A stretch of DNA of 64,000 nt from assembly GCF_012273215.1 (NCBI RefSeq), contig NZ_CP050965.1, positions 682,001-746,000 on the forward strand. Reading direction: 5' to 3'. Positions 37,533-46,451 of this stretch are shown here, one piece after another. The translations under genes and the position numbers were made by a program. Numbering within the stretch: position 1 is the stretch's first letter; the number at the start of each line of letters is the position of its first letter. The notes beneath the pieces were generated by a model that ran no database searches, was not told the origin of the DNA, and saw only the letters and a list, made by a program, of their open reading frames with translations. The DNA is from Gemella haemolysans. Lineage in GTDB: Bacteria; Bacillota; Bacilli; Staphylococcales; Gemellaceae.

Positions 37533-38621
37533 ATGGCAAATATTGTTGAATTCAAAAATGTATCAATGACTTTCGGTAATAATAACGTACTAAAGAACAT
37601 TGACTTAGAAATAGAAAAGGGTAAATTCTATACATTACTTGGACCTAGTGGTTGCGGGAAAAGTACAATCCTAAAATTAATAGGAGGATTCTTAAGTCCA
37701 ACTTCTGGTGACGTATTATTAGACGATAAGGTAGTGAATGACTTACCAGCTAATAAACGACATGTTAACACAGTTTTCCAAGACTATGCTTTATTCCCTC
37801 ATATGAATGTTTTTGAGAATGTAGCATTTGGATTGAAAATTAAAAATGAGAAAAAAGAGATTATTAAGAAAAAAGTAAAAAAAGCCTTAAAACAAGTTAA
37901 CTTAGCTGGGTTTGAAAATCGTGAATTAAGCGAAATGAGTGGTGGACAAAAACAACGTGTTGCTATTGCTCGTGCTATTATTAATGAACCAGAAATTATT
38001 CTTTTAGATGAATCATTATCTGCATTAGACTTAAAGTTACGTCAAGAGATGCAATATGAGCTTCGAGAGCTTCAACAACAAACTGGAATTACATTTATCT
38101 ATGTAACGCATGACCAAGAAGAAGCTCTAGCGATGAGTGATTATATCTTTGTTATGAATCATGGTAAAATTGAACAAAGTGGTACACCACTTGATATTTA
38201 TGATGAACCGGTTAACCGTTTTGTAGCTGATTTCATTGGTGAATCTAATATTGTTAATGCAGTAATGTTAGATGATTATCTAGTTGAAATTTACGGTAAA
38301 GAATATGAATGCGTGGATGCTGGATTAGATAAAAATAAACGTGTAGAAGTAGTTATACGCCCTGAGGACTTAGAAATAACAAGTGCTGAAAAAGGAAAAA
38401 TTAATGTTGTTGTTGATACACAATTATTTAGAGGAGTTCACTATGAAATTTGTTGTTTAGATGACCAATATAATGAGTGGATTGTTCATTCAACAAAAGA
38501 AGCAAAACCGGGAGCTGCTGTAAGCTTAAACTTTGATCCTGAAGCAATTCACATCATGGTACCTGGAGAAACAGAAGAAGAATTCGATGCTCGTCTTGAA
38601 TCATATGAAGAGGAGGAGTAA
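37533..38621 (+). CDS. potA: Spermidine/putrescine ABC transporter ATP-binding protein PotA
   Basis: A 362-residue ABC ATPase. Walker [10 protein letters not shown] is at residues 37-45, the signature MSGGQKQR, Walker [13 protein letters not shown] (Glu-Ser replacing the usual Glu-Pro) and the H-loop VTHDQEEA. The C-terminal TOBE-like regulatory domain has [11 protein letters not shown]. It powers polyamine uptake with PotB, PotC and PotD, which follow directly. Confidence 0.94.
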   Translation: MANIVEFKNVSMTFGNNNVLKNIDLEIEKGKFYTLLGPSGCGKSTILKLIGGFLSPTSGDVLLDDKVVNDLPANKRHVNTVFQDYALFPHMNVFENVAFGLKIKNEKKEIIKKKVKKALKQVNLAGFENRELSEMSGGQKQRVAIARAIINEPEIILLDESLSALDLKLRQEMQYELRELQQQTGITFIYVTHDQEEALAMSDYIFVMNHGKIEQSGTPLDIYDEPVNRFVADFIGESNIVNAVMLDDYLVEIYGKEYECVDAGLDKNKRVEVVIRPEDLEITSAEKGKINVVVDTQLFRGVHYEICCLDDQYNEWIVHSTKEAKPGAAVSLNFDPEAIHIMVPGETEEEFDARLESYEEEE

Positions 38622-38623
38622 AA

Positions 38624-39442
38624 ATGTTTAATAAAAAAACTCGTTCATTTTTTATGATTCCATATGTAATGTGGATGTTGCTTTTTGTAGTATTTCCAAT
38701 TGTACTTATCGTCTATCATTCATTTAGAGATATAGATGGAAACTTCACATTAGCTAACTATAAAATATTCTTTAGTAGTACATATGTACTTATGACACTT
38801 TACAGTTTTTGGTATGCTTTTCTAATTACATTAATATGTTTAGTAATTAGTTATCCATTAGCGTTTGCTATTAATAAAAGTAAGCATAAAGAACTATTAC
38901 TTTTATTAATTATTTTACCAACATGGATAAATATCTTATTAAAAACTTATGCATTCTTAGGATTGTTTGGTGAATATGGAACTATTAATAGTTTCTTAGA
39001 ATATTTAGGATTAGGTACTCAAAGTTTACTATTTAATTCGTTTAGTTTCGTGTTCGTATCTAGTTACATATTCTTACCATTTATGTTGCTACCTATATAT
39101 AACTCTGTATCTGGTATGAATAAGAACTTGATTGAAGCATCGTATGATCTTGGTGCAGATTTTAAAACTACATTTATGAAAATTATTTTACCTCTTAGTA
39201 TTAATGGGGTAAAAACTGGTATTCAAGTCACATTTATTCCCGCATTATCACTATTCATGATTACTCGTTTAGTAGCAGGAAATAAAATAATAAACTTAGG
39301 TACAGCTATTGAAGAGCATTTCCTAGTTACTCAAAACTGGGGAGTAGGTTCTACGATTGCAGTTTTCTTAATAGTAGTAATGGGTATTATTATGATACTT
39401 ACTAATACAAAAGACAAAACAAATTTTGGAGGTAGAAAATAA
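38624..39442 (+). CDS. potB: Spermidine/putrescine ABC transporter permease PotB
   Basis: A 272-residue permease with six hydrophobic segments. The EAA-type cytoplasmic loop is EASYDLGADFKTTFMKIILPLS, which docks to the ATPase. PYVMWMLLFVVFPIVLI is the first membrane helix. Its stop overlaps the potC start by one base, so the two permeases are coupled. Confidence 0.94.
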   Translation: MFNKKTRSFFMIPYVMWMLLFVVFPIVLIVYHSFRDIDGNFTLANYKIFFSSTYVLMTLYSFWYAFLITLICLVISYPLAFAINKSKHKELLLLLIILPTWINILLKTYAFLGLFGEYGTINSFLEYLGLGTQSLLFNSFSFVFVSSYIFLPFMLLPIYNSVSGMNKNLIEASYDLGADFKTTFMKIILPLSINGVKTGIQVTFIPALSLFMITRLVAGNKIINLGTAIEEHFLVTQNWGVGSTIAVFLIVVMGIIMILTNTKDKTNFGGRK

Positions 39443-40242
39443 TGAAACTAACTTCGAAACTATATTTAGGGGTTATCTTTGCAATTTTATACATACCTCT
39501 AATTTACCTAGCATATTACTCGTTTAACTCAGGAAAAACAATGATTGATTTTGAAGGTTTTTCATGGAAACATTATTTAGAGTTATTTGAAAATACTCGT
39601 ATGATGATTATTGTAATTAACACAGTGGTAGTTGCATTATTATGTGGACTATTTTCAGCAATCTTTGGAACTTTAGGTGCTTTAGGGATATATTCTTTAA
39701 AATCTAATAAACAGAAAAATTCATTCCTAGTTGGTAATAATATTCTGATTGTTAGCCCTGATGTTATAATCGGATGTTCATTCTTATTAATGTTTACTTT
39801 TATTTCTAAATATACTGGATTAGAAACAATCCAAGGCTTCTGGTCAGTGTTATTATCACACATTGCATTTAGTATCCCGATAGTAGTACTTATGGTATTA
39901 CCTAAATTATATGAAATGCCTAAAAGTATGGTAGAAGCTGCAATTGACCTTGGTGCAACTTATCCACAAGTGTTAAGTAAAATTGTTATTCCATACATTA
40001 CACCAGGGATTTGGGCAGGATTTTTCATGGGATTAACATATTCATTAGATGATTTTGCGGTTACATTTTTTGTAACAGGTAATGGATTCCAAACTTTATC
40101 TGTTGAAATTTACTCAATGGCAAGACAGGGAATCAATTTACAAATTAATGCTTTATCTACAGTTTTAACTATCTTTGTTGTTGTGGCAGTACTTATTTAT
40201 TATGTAATTAATACTAGTAAATTAAAAAGGGAGGTAAGATAA
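39442..40242 (+). CDS. potC: Spermidine/putrescine ABC transporter permease PotC
   Basis: A 266-residue permease, the second half of the channel. It has six hydrophobic segments and the EAA-type loop EAAIDLGATYPQVLSKIVIP. YSLDDFAVTFFVTGNG near the end is characteristic of PotC. It lies 1 base before potD. Confidence 0.94.
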   Translation: MKLTSKLYLGVIFAILYIPLIYLAYYSFNSGKTMIDFEGFSWKHYLELFENTRMMIIVINTVVVALLCGLFSAIFGTLGALGIYSLKSNKQKNSFLVGNNILIVSPDVIIGCSFLLMFTFISKYTGLETIQGFWSVLLSHIAFSIPIVVLMVLPKLYEMPKSMVEAAIDLGATYPQVLSKIVIPYITPGIWAGFFMGLTYSLDDFAVTFFVTGNGFQTLSVEIYSMARQGINLQINALSTVLTIFVVVAVLIYYVINTSKLKREVR

Positions 40243-40243
40243 T

Positions 40244-41323
40244 ATGAGAAAATTACTTATTTCAGCTGTTTCAATTTTAGTTATCTGTTTAGGACTTCTA
40301 TATAGTCGTAATTTTATAGATAGTTCAAATAGTGGAGATAAACAAACACTAACAATTTTTAACTGGGGAGAATATATTGATCCAGATTTAATTAAGAAAT
40401 TTGAAGAAGAAACAGGGATTTCAGTTGTTTATGAAACATTCGATTCTAACGAAGCGATGCTTACGAAAATACAAGCGGGTTCAACACCGTATGATATAGT
40501 TATTCCATCAGATTATATGATTAAGAAGATGAAAAAATTAAATCTTCTAAAAAAATTAGATCATAGTAAAATTGAAGGTTTTGACAATATTGATCCACAA
40601 TTTAGAGACAAAAGTTTTGATCCAAATAATGAATTTTCAATTCCTTATTTTTGGGGAACATTAGGTGTTTTATATAATAAGACTAAAGTTCCAGAAGATT
40701 TAAAATTTGAAAAGTGGAATGATTTATGGGATACAAGATTAGCTAACAATATCTTGTTAATTGATGGAGCTCGTGAAATGATGGGAATTGCTCTTCAATC
40801 TGAAGGGAATTCTGTAAATGATACTAATGAAGTAAACCTTAATTTAGCAGAAAGAAAATTAGAACTTCTTCATCCTAATGTAAAAGCAATTAATGCAGAT
40901 GAGAAAAAGATGCTTATGATTAACAATGAAGCATGGGCTTCTGTAGTTTTCTCAGGTGATGCTAAAGCTATCATGGGTGAGAACGAAAATATGGTATATG
41001 CCTTACCGAAAGAAGGAACGAATCTATGGTTTGATAACATTGTAATTCCAAAAACTTCTAAAAACGAAGAAGCGGCATATAAATTTATTAACTTCATGTT
41101 AAAACCGGAAAATGCAGCTAAAAACTCTGAGTTTATTGGATATGCAACACCGAATACAAAAGCTAAAGAATTACTTCCAGAAGAAACTACTAGCGATGAA
41201 CAATTTTATCCTGATTTAGAAAGTTTTGGAAATCGTGCAGAAGTGTACCAAGATTTAGAACCTAAAATGCTACAACTTTACAATGATTTATTCTTGAAAT
41301 TTAAAATTAACAATAGAAAATAA
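40244..41323 (+). CDS. potD: Spermidine/putrescine-binding protein PotD
   Basis: A 359-residue extracellular binding protein. It has a hydrophobic N-terminal segment (about 4-19) with no clear lipobox Cys, so it may stay membrane-tethered by an uncleaved anchor. The mature start LTIFNWGEYIDPDLIKKFEEETG and WGTLGVLYNKTKV are family stretches, as is GWAVDF-like DNIVIPKTSKN. It captures polyamine for PotABC. Confidence 0.93.
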   Translation: MRKLLISAVSILVICLGLLYSRNFIDSSNSGDKQTLTIFNWGEYIDPDLIKKFEEETGISVVYETFDSNEAMLTKIQAGSTPYDIVIPSDYMIKKMKKLNLLKKLDHSKIEGFDNIDPQFRDKSFDPNNEFSIPYFWGTLGVLYNKTKVPEDLKFEKWNDLWDTRLANNILLIDGAREMMGIALQSEGNSVNDTNEVNLNLAERKLELLHPNVKAINADEKKMLMINNEAWASVVFSGDAKAIMGENENMVYALPKEGTNLWFDNIVIPKTSKNEEAAYKFINFMLKPENAAKNSEFIGYATPNTKAKELLPEETTSDEQFYPDLESFGNRAEVYQDLEPKMLQLYNDLFLKFKINNRK

Positions 41324-41347
41324 AACGAGATTATCGTATTGAATATG

Positions 41348-41393
41348 GCTCTCTTTACTGGATAGAAATTACAGTAAGGAGAGTTATTTTTTT
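41348..41393 (+). terminator. Intrinsic terminator after potD
   Basis: GCTCTCTTTACTG at 41348 pairs with CAGTAAGGAGAGT at 41372 (13 bp with two G-U) around an 11-base loop, followed by a run of T. Confidence 0.88.
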
Positions 41394-41402
41394 GGTTAAG
41401 TT

Positions 41403-41432
41403 TTGACCTGCAATGTTGTGTTATTGTATAAT
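41403..41432 (+). promoter_or_regulatory. Promoter of the small membrane protein gene
   Basis: TTGACC at 41403 and TATAAT at 41427 are 18 bases apart, about 50 bases ahead of the start. Confidence 0.75.
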
Positions 41433-41482
41433 ATAATTGAAATATAATATGTTTAAGTAAAGTACAAAAAGGGTGTGTTATT

Positions 41483-41803
41483 ATGAAAACAAGTACAGCG
41501 ATTCTACTGATGTTACTATGTGAAATTTTAATTTTTTCGTCTATCCTTTTACCTACTGAATATATAGATTATGCAATAGCTTTTGTAATGTTTTATATTG
41601 CAGGGGTATTCTTTATTATAGCCAAGTATATTCTAAGAGGGGATAATGCTCATTTAATTAGTGGTGTTAACATAAGTTATGAAGAAGCAAAGTTACCAGA
41701 AAATATTGAAAAGTACGCAAAGGATAGTAAAAGAACTGGGAGAATTTTACAAATAACTGGTGTTGGTTGTCTAGTAGTTGGATTATATATTATTTTATTT
41801 TAA
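41483..41803 (+). CDS. Small membrane protein, possibly DUF3784-like
   Basis: A 106-residue protein with three hydrophobic segments (about 6-24, 30-50 and 88-106) and a polar central loop of about 35 residues (NAHLISGVNISYEEAKLPE). The loop resembles DUF3784 proteins, whose function is unknown. I am not certain of the family. It has its own promoter and AAGGGTG as ribosome-binding site, and may be read through into the next gene, 68 bases on. Confidence 0.7.
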   Translation: MKTSTAILLMLLCEILIFSSILLPTEYIDYAIAFVMFYIAGVFFIIAKYILRGDNAHLISGVNISYEEAKLPENIEKYAKDSKRTGRILQITGVGCLVVGLYIILF

Positions 41804-41871
41804 TTCATATAGATAAAATTAAATATAGATTAATTAATGCTCTATAAAGTTTATATAAAGGTTAAATAAAT

Positions 41872-42315
41872 ATGACTTATGGTTTAAATAGTAGTTTTAA
41901 GAGACAATTAAATAATAAATCAAAAAATAAAAGGTTATTATCTGTAATCATATTAGTATTGATAATTGTGTTTTCAATTGTTTTACCTGAAAGAGAAGGT
42001 GGAGCTACACCTGAAGAATCCGTAAAAAGATGGATGAAAACTGTGAGGAATAATAACTTTGAAAAAATGTTTGATTATATCTACTATGATAATAAAAAAG
42101 ATAAAGATGAATCCGTTCAAGAATTCAAGAAAATATCTAAAGAAGAAAAATACAAGTTAGATATGTTAAAGTCCTTCGTTAATGATAATGAAATAGAAGA
42201 AGTTAATATGATTGATTTAGATACGTTTATAGTTAGATTTAAGAAAATAAATAAAAAAGACAATTTGGATAAAAAATACTTAATAAATGATGGTAGAAGT
42301 TTTTTAACTGTATAA
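41872..42315 (+). CDS. Membrane-anchored DUF4878-like protein, C-terminus cut by a stop codon
   Basis: A 147-residue protein with a basic N-terminus, one transmembrane helix (about 22-40) and an extracellular domain starting GGATPEESVKRWMKTVRNNNF. This is clearly related to the C-terminal domain of the protein coded at 42612 (GGATPEEAVKNAIAATKDGDF). The paralogue ends VKKVNGRWFIEDNLF. Here, the frame stops with TAA at 42313, but continues in the same frame as KHNGRWFLKKNQLW up to TAG at 42358. So the stop most likely arose by one base change (AAA to TAA) and removes the last 14 residues. It may be a pseudogene or still fold. Confidence 0.75.
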   Translation: MTYGLNSSFKRQLNNKSKNKRLLSVIILVLIIVFSIVLPEREGGATPEESVKRWMKTVRNNNFEKMFDYIYYDNKKDKDESVQEFKKISKEEKYKLDMLKSFVNDNEIEEVNMIDLDTFIVRFKKINKKDNLDKKYLINDGRSFLTV

Positions 42316-42400
42316 AAGCATAATGGGAGATGGTTTTTAAAGAAAAATCAATTATGGTAGTAATTTATCTTGAAAAGAAAAAATATTCTGTTTAATAATT

Positions 42401-42432
42401 AGATTATCTAGTCGGATAATCTTTTATTTTTT
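42401..42432 (+). terminator. Intrinsic terminator after the DUF4878-like gene
   Basis: AGATTATC and GATAATCT form an 8-bp stem around TAGTCG, followed by TTTATTTTTTT. It lies beyond the in-frame TAG at 42358, in keeping with the original gene having ended there. Confidence 0.8.
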
Positions 42433-42491
42433 TGGTGATATACGCTTTTGTTAAATTGTATTTTTGTAATTAGTGGGCACTTTATATATCG

Positions 42492-42521
42492 TTGACAAAA
42501 AGACTAAAGCTCTAGTATAAT
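42492..42521 (+). promoter_or_regulatory. Promoter of the Asn/Gln-rich protein gene
   Basis: TTGACA at 42492 and TATAAT at 42516 are 18 bases apart, about 90 bases upstream of the chosen start. Confidence 0.8.
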
Positions 42522-42611
42522 AAATTATTGAGAAGAATTGTATTTATTAATAAAATTTTAAAATATTCTATATTTATCTTCCAAAAATTAATAAAAAAGG
42601 AGAAAGTTATT

Positions 42612-43589
42612 ATGAATAATAGAGGACAAAATGTAAATCCAAATGGAACTCCTCAAAATCATCATCCAAATCAAGGTTATCCTCAACAAAATAACCAATA
42701 TCATGGAAATGGTTATAATGGACAAAATCAACAAAATTTTAATAGAAATGTAAATAATCAAAATCCATATCAAAACCAAAATTCACAAGTAAATAACGTG
42801 AATAATCCACAATTCCAAGGATATTCAAATGGTCAAAATCAACCTCAAAATAATATGAATAATCCACAATATAGAGGACAAGGGTATAATGCTCAATCAC
42901 CTCAAAATAATAATATGAATAATCCACAATATAGAGGACAGGGTTATAATGGACAAAATCCACAATATAATAATATGAATAACCAACAATATAGAGGGCA
43001 AGGAAATAATGGACAAAATCCTCAATTTGGTAATCCGAATAATCCACAGTTCAGTAATCAAAATGGATACAATAATCCTAATCAATTTAATCCACAATTT
43101 GGTAATAACCAAAACTTTAATCCTATGAATCGTGGACCTAAGATGGATAGTAAAATGATAGGATATATAACTGCTGCAGTTGCCGCGATTTTGGTTGTAT
43201 TAATGATTTTTATGTTCTCTGGTGGTAGTGGGAAACTAGGTGGAGCAACACCTGAAGAAGCTGTGAAAAATGCAATAGCTGCAACAAAAGATGGTGACTT
43301 TAAAAAATTAGTAAATAATATTTACTTTGAAAGTGATGAAGCTAGAACTAAAGCTTTAGAACAATTTAACAATCTAGATGATACTAAAAAAGCATCAATA
43401 GAATTAGCAAAAACTTTTATTGATATGATTGAGATTGGAGAAGTAAAACAAATGAATGAAAATAGAGCTAAAGTTCAATTAAAAGCTAAAGGGAATGATC
43501 TACTAAAACAATTGGGTGGAGATACTACACGAACTACATATGTAAAAAAAGTAAATGGTAGATGGTTTATTGAAGACAATCTTTTCTAA
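42612..43589 (+). CDS. Asn/Gln-rich membrane protein with DUF4878-like domain
   Basis: A 325-residue protein. The first ~175 residues are low-complexity, dominated by Asn, Gln, Pro, Gly and Tyr, with 20-residue repeats such as MNNPQYRGQGYN. One transmembrane helix follows (MIGYITAAVAAILVVLMIFMF; core AAVAAILVVLMIFMF), then a C-terminal domain like that of the preceding gene. The N-terminal tract is expected in the cytoplasm and the domain outside. ATG 42612 has AAAAAGGAGAAAG upstream and is preferred to the ATG at 42528. Function is unknown. Confidence 0.75.
   Translation: MNNRGQNVNPNGTPQNHHPNQGYPQQNNQYHGNGYNGQNQQNFNRNVNNQNPYQNQNSQVNNVNNPQFQGYSNGQNQPQNNMNNPQYRGQGYNAQSPQNNNMNNPQYRGQGYNGQNPQYNNMNNQQYRGQGNNGQNPQFGNPNNPQFSNQNGYNNPNQFNPQFGNNQNFNPMNRGPKMDSKMIGYITAAVAAILVVLMIFMFSGGSGKLGGATPEEAVKNAIAATKDGDFKKLVNNIYFESDEARTKALEQFNNLDDTKKASIELAKTFIDMIEIGEVKQMNENRAKVQLKAKGNDLLKQLGGDTTRTTYVKKVNGRWFIEDNLF
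42851..43050 (+). repeat. 60-bp repeats in the Asn/Gln-rich gene
   Basis: The block TAATATGAATAATCCACAAT recurs at 42851, 42911 and 42971 (with small changes) and a weaker copy at 43031, an exact 60-bp period. The repeats code for 20-residue units within the low-complexity N-terminus. Confidence 0.85.
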
Positions 43590-43595
43590 AATTTT

Positions 43596-43627
43596 AAGAC
43601 TAAGAATTTTTTCTTAGTCTTTTTTTA
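43596..43627 (+). terminator. Intrinsic terminator after the Asn/Gln-rich gene
   Basis: AAGACTAAGAA and TTCTTAGTCTT form an 11-bp stem around a T loop, followed by a long T run. Confidence 0.9.
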
Positions 43628-43648
43628 CTATAAGTAAACTTAAAAATA

Positions 43649-43657
43649 TGGTATAAT
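43649..43657 (+). promoter_or_regulatory. Extended -10 promoter of dnaX
   Basis: TGGTATAAT at 43649 is an extended -10. No good -35 is seen 17 bases upstream. It lies 30 bases before the dnaX start. Confidence 0.6.
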
Positions 43658-43687
43658 ATATAAGTTAAAATAATTTAGGAGGTTTGT

Positions 43688-45403
43688 ATGTTTCAAGCAT
43701 TATATAGGAAATATCGACCACAAACATTTGCTGATATAGTAGGTCAAAATCACATAGTTTCTGTATTAAAAAATGCGATTGATAAAGATCAGATAAGTCA
43801 TGCCTATTTATTTTATGGATCTCGAGGTACAGGGAAGACTTCTATTGCAAAAATCTTTGCTAATGAAGTTAATAAAAACGAAGAATATCAAAAAGAAAAT
43901 GTAGATATTATCGAAATTGATGCAGCTAGTAATAATGGTGTTGATGAAGTACGTGATATAAAAGAAGCAATTAAATTTTTGCCAACAGAAGGTAAATATA
44001 AAGTATATATAATTGATGAAGTGCATATGCTAACTACAGCAGCATTTAATGCATTATTAAAAACTTTAGAAGAACCACCTGCTCATGTTATTTTTATTCT
44101 AGCAACTACAGAAATTCATAAAATACCAGCTACAATCTTATCACGATGTCAGAGATTTGAATTTAAGAATCTTTCGCAGGAACAATTAATAGATAGATTA
44201 AAGTATATTTCAGAAAAAGAAAGTTTAGTAATAGAAGATGCAGCTATAGAGAAAATTGCAACTCTTGCTAAGGGTGGTCTAAGAGATGCGATTAGTATAC
44301 TAGATCAAGTATCTAATTATTCTGAAGAAATTACATTAAATCATATACTAGAAGTAACTTCTTCAATAAGTGAAGATGATATACTTGTGTTCTATAGAAA
44401 TCTTTTACAAGGAGATGTTACAAAATCCTTGTTAACATATAATAATTTTGTATCTCAAGCTAAAGATACTAAATTGTTACTTAATGATCTTATTAATGTA
44501 ACACGAGATGTAGTGGTATATAAGAATTTAAAAGATACTAAGCATACGGCATATAATATAGATAAAATCGCAGATGAAGTTAACAATATAAATTTCGATT
44601 ATTTTTATAAAATTATTGAATACTTATCACAAACGGAACAATATATAAGATTTTCTACAGAGTATATGAGTTATATGCAAATTTGTATTGTAAAAATATG
44701 TTCAAAAGAAGATAGTATTAATCAAGTTACCGTTGCTAATAGTGTAGAAAAGACAGTTTCAAATACAAGAACTGTTGAGCTAGAAAATAGAATTAAAATA
44801 TTAGAAGATAAGTTAAATCAATTAGGACAAAATCTAAATAGTTTATCAGTAAATAATATTAATAATACTTCACATGTTGAGTCACAGAATAGTACAAATG
44901 AAGAAGTAAATACAACAAGTTGGCAGGGAACAATACCTAAAGAAGAAATAAAAGAAGTTATAATAAAAGATAAGACTAAAATTATCGAACTTATGAAGAC
45001 TTCAAGTGAGAATTTTACCAATTATGCAGCAAATGTTTTTAATAAGATAATTAATGAAAGCTTAAATTCAAATAATCCAGAAGTAGTAACTATGAGAGAA
45101 TTATTTAGCTCTTGTCAATTAGTAGCTTCTTCTAAAGAAGGAGGATTATTAGTTTTTAGTGAAGTAGATAATATGGTTAAAATGGCTCCAAATTCTAAAT
45201 ATAAAAAATATTTGGAAAGTCTATTCAAGAGATTTATCGGAGTAGATTACTCGATTTATACAATTCAAGATCATCAGTACACTGTTCTTAAAGATGAACT
45301 TGCAAATCCAGTTGTAGAAAGCAATTTGATTGAAGAAGAAGTTGAAGAAAAGCCGGTAACTAAAATTGATGAGTTATTTGGAGATATAATAATAGAAAAC
45401 TAA
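43688..45403 (+). CDS. dnaX: DNA polymerase III subunit tau/gamma, lacking the zinc module
   Basis: A 571-residue clamp-loader subunit. The AAA+ domain has Walker A GSRGTGKT at residues 44-51, Walker B IIDEVHM and the SRC motif LSRCQRFEF. After the P-loop helix most DnaX proteins have a ~20-25-residue insertion with four Cys that bind zinc. Here the sequence runs FANEVNKNEEYQKENVDIIE straight into the conserved IDAASNN, with no Cys. The C-terminal tau region is long and charged. It is followed by ebfC and recR, the usual order. Confidence 0.96.
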   Translation: MFQALYRKYRPQTFADIVGQNHIVSVLKNAIDKDQISHAYLFYGSRGTGKTSIAKIFANEVNKNEEYQKENVDIIEIDAASNNGVDEVRDIKEAIKFLPTEGKYKVYIIDEVHMLTTAAFNALLKTLEEPPAHVIFILATTEIHKIPATILSRCQRFEFKNLSQEQLIDRLKYISEKESLVIEDAAIEKIATLAKGGLRDAISILDQVSNYSEEITLNHILEVTSSISEDDILVFYRNLLQGDVTKSLLTYNNFVSQAKDTKLLLNDLINVTRDVVVYKNLKDTKHTAYNIDKIADEVNNINFDYFYKIIEYLSQTEQYIRFSTEYMSYMQICIVKICSKEDSINQVTVANSVEKTVSNTRTVELENRIKILEDKLNQLGQNLNSLSVNNINNTSHVESQNSTNEEVNTTSWQGTIPKEEIKEVIIKDKTKIIELMKTSSENFTNYAANVFNKIINESLNSNNPEVVTMRELFSSCQLVASSKEGGLLVFSEVDNMVKMAPNSKYKKYLESLFKRFIGVDYSIYTIQDHQYTVLKDELANPVVESNLIEEEVEEKPVTKIDELFGDIIIEN

Positions 45404-45458
45404 CATTTGAAAAGATGCTTGAAAATAATTGAAATAACTTGAAAAAAATTCCAAATTA

Positions 45459-45487
45459 TTGACAAGTAGTAAAAATTTAAATAGAAT
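45459..45487 (+). promoter_or_regulatory. Promoter of ebfC-recR
   Basis: TTGACA at 45459 and TAGAAT at 45482 are 17 bases apart, about 35 bases before the ebfC start. Confidence 0.75.
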
Positions 45488-45519
45488 TATAATATAAATT
45501 GACATTAGGAGGAAATATT

Positions 45520-45837
45520 ATGCGTGGAATGGGAAATATGCAACAAATGATGAGAAAAATGCAAAAAATGCAAAAGGACATGTTAGCAGCCCAAGAAGGA
45601 TTAAAAGACCAAACTGTTGAAGGAACTGTATCAGGTGGTATGGTAACAGCAATAGCTAATGGTGATGGAAAAATATTAGATATTAAAATTAAAGAAGAAG
45701 TAGTTGATCCAGAAGATATTGAAATGCTTCAAGATATGATTTTAACTGCAGTAAATGATGCACTAGAAAAATCTACTCAATTAAAAGAGGAAACATTAGG
45801 TAAATTTACAAACGGATTAAACATCCCAGGACTATAA
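45520..45837 (+). CDS. ebfC: Nucleoid-associated protein YbaB/EbfC
   Basis: A 105-residue DNA-binding protein. It starts [20 protein letters not shown] and contains [10 protein letters not shown] and [17 protein letters not shown], typical of the family. The upstream frame start at 45499 includes the AGGAGG site, so ATG 45520 is used. It is 1 base before recR, the widespread dnaX-ebfC-recR cluster. Confidence 0.95.
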   Translation: MRGMGNMQQMMRKMQKMQKDMLAAQEGLKDQTVEGTVSGGMVTAIANGDGKILDIKIKEEVVDPEDIEMLQDMILTAVNDALEKSTQLKEETLGKFTNGLNIPGL

Positions 45838-45838
45838 G

Positions 45839-46435
45839 ATGCAATATCCTAAACCGATTTTAGATTTAATAGACAGTTATTCATTGTTACCTGGTATAGG
45901 AAAGAAAACTGCAGTAAGATTAGCATTTCATACTTTGAAAATGCATGATGATGATATAAAAAACTTTGCGGATAGTTTAGTACATTTAAAAGAAAAGCTA
46001 ACTAATTGTGAAGTATGTGGACGACTTAGTGAAGATCATGTGTGCGATATTTGCTCTGATGCAGGTAGAGACAAATCGATGATTTGCGTTGTAGCTAATG
46101 ATAATGATTTAGTAGCAATGGAGAATATGCAACAATATAGAGGTGTATATCATGTACTTGATGGTTTAATTTCACCTATGGATGGAATAGGTCCACTTGA
46201 TATTAATATAAAGTCTCTTTTTGAAAGAGCACAAGATGAAACAGTAAAAGAAATAATACTAGCAACTAACTCATCTCCAGAAGGTGAGGGAACAGCAAGT
46301 TTTATTTCAAGATATTTAAAAAATACAGATATAAGAGTTACCAGAATAGCTCAAGGTATTTCCTTTGGAAGTGATATTGAGTATGTTGATGAAGTTACTT
46401 TATCAAGGGCTATTTCAGGTAGAATAGAGCTATAA
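45839..46435 (+). CDS. recR: Recombination protein RecR
   Basis: A 198-residue protein that acts with RecF and RecO to load RecA. The N-terminal helix-hairpin-helix (SLLPGIGKKTAVRLAFH), the four-Cys zinc finger (CEVCGRLSEDHVCDIC) and the TOPRIM domain with VVANDNDLVAMEN are visible. The length is standard. Confidence 0.97.
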   Translation: MQYPKPILDLIDSYSLLPGIGKKTAVRLAFHTLKMHDDDIKNFADSLVHLKEKLTNCEVCGRLSEDHVCDICSDAGRDKSMICVVANDNDLVAMENMQQYRGVYHVLDGLISPMDGIGPLDINIKSLFERAQDETVKEIILATNSSPEGEGTASFISRYLKNTDIRVTRIAQGISFGSDIEYVDEVTLSRAISGRIEL

Positions 46436-46451
46436 TTTAGGAGGACAGTTT

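Noticed and set aside
42851-43050. The 60-bp repeats as a non-coding repeat or CRISPR
   Set aside because: They are in frame, code for 20-residue protein units and vary mainly at silent or conservative positions.
42739-43112. Minus-strand ORFs opposite the Asn/Gln-rich tract
   Set aside because: Their Tyr/Ile-rich repeats simply mirror the coding repeats on the plus strand.
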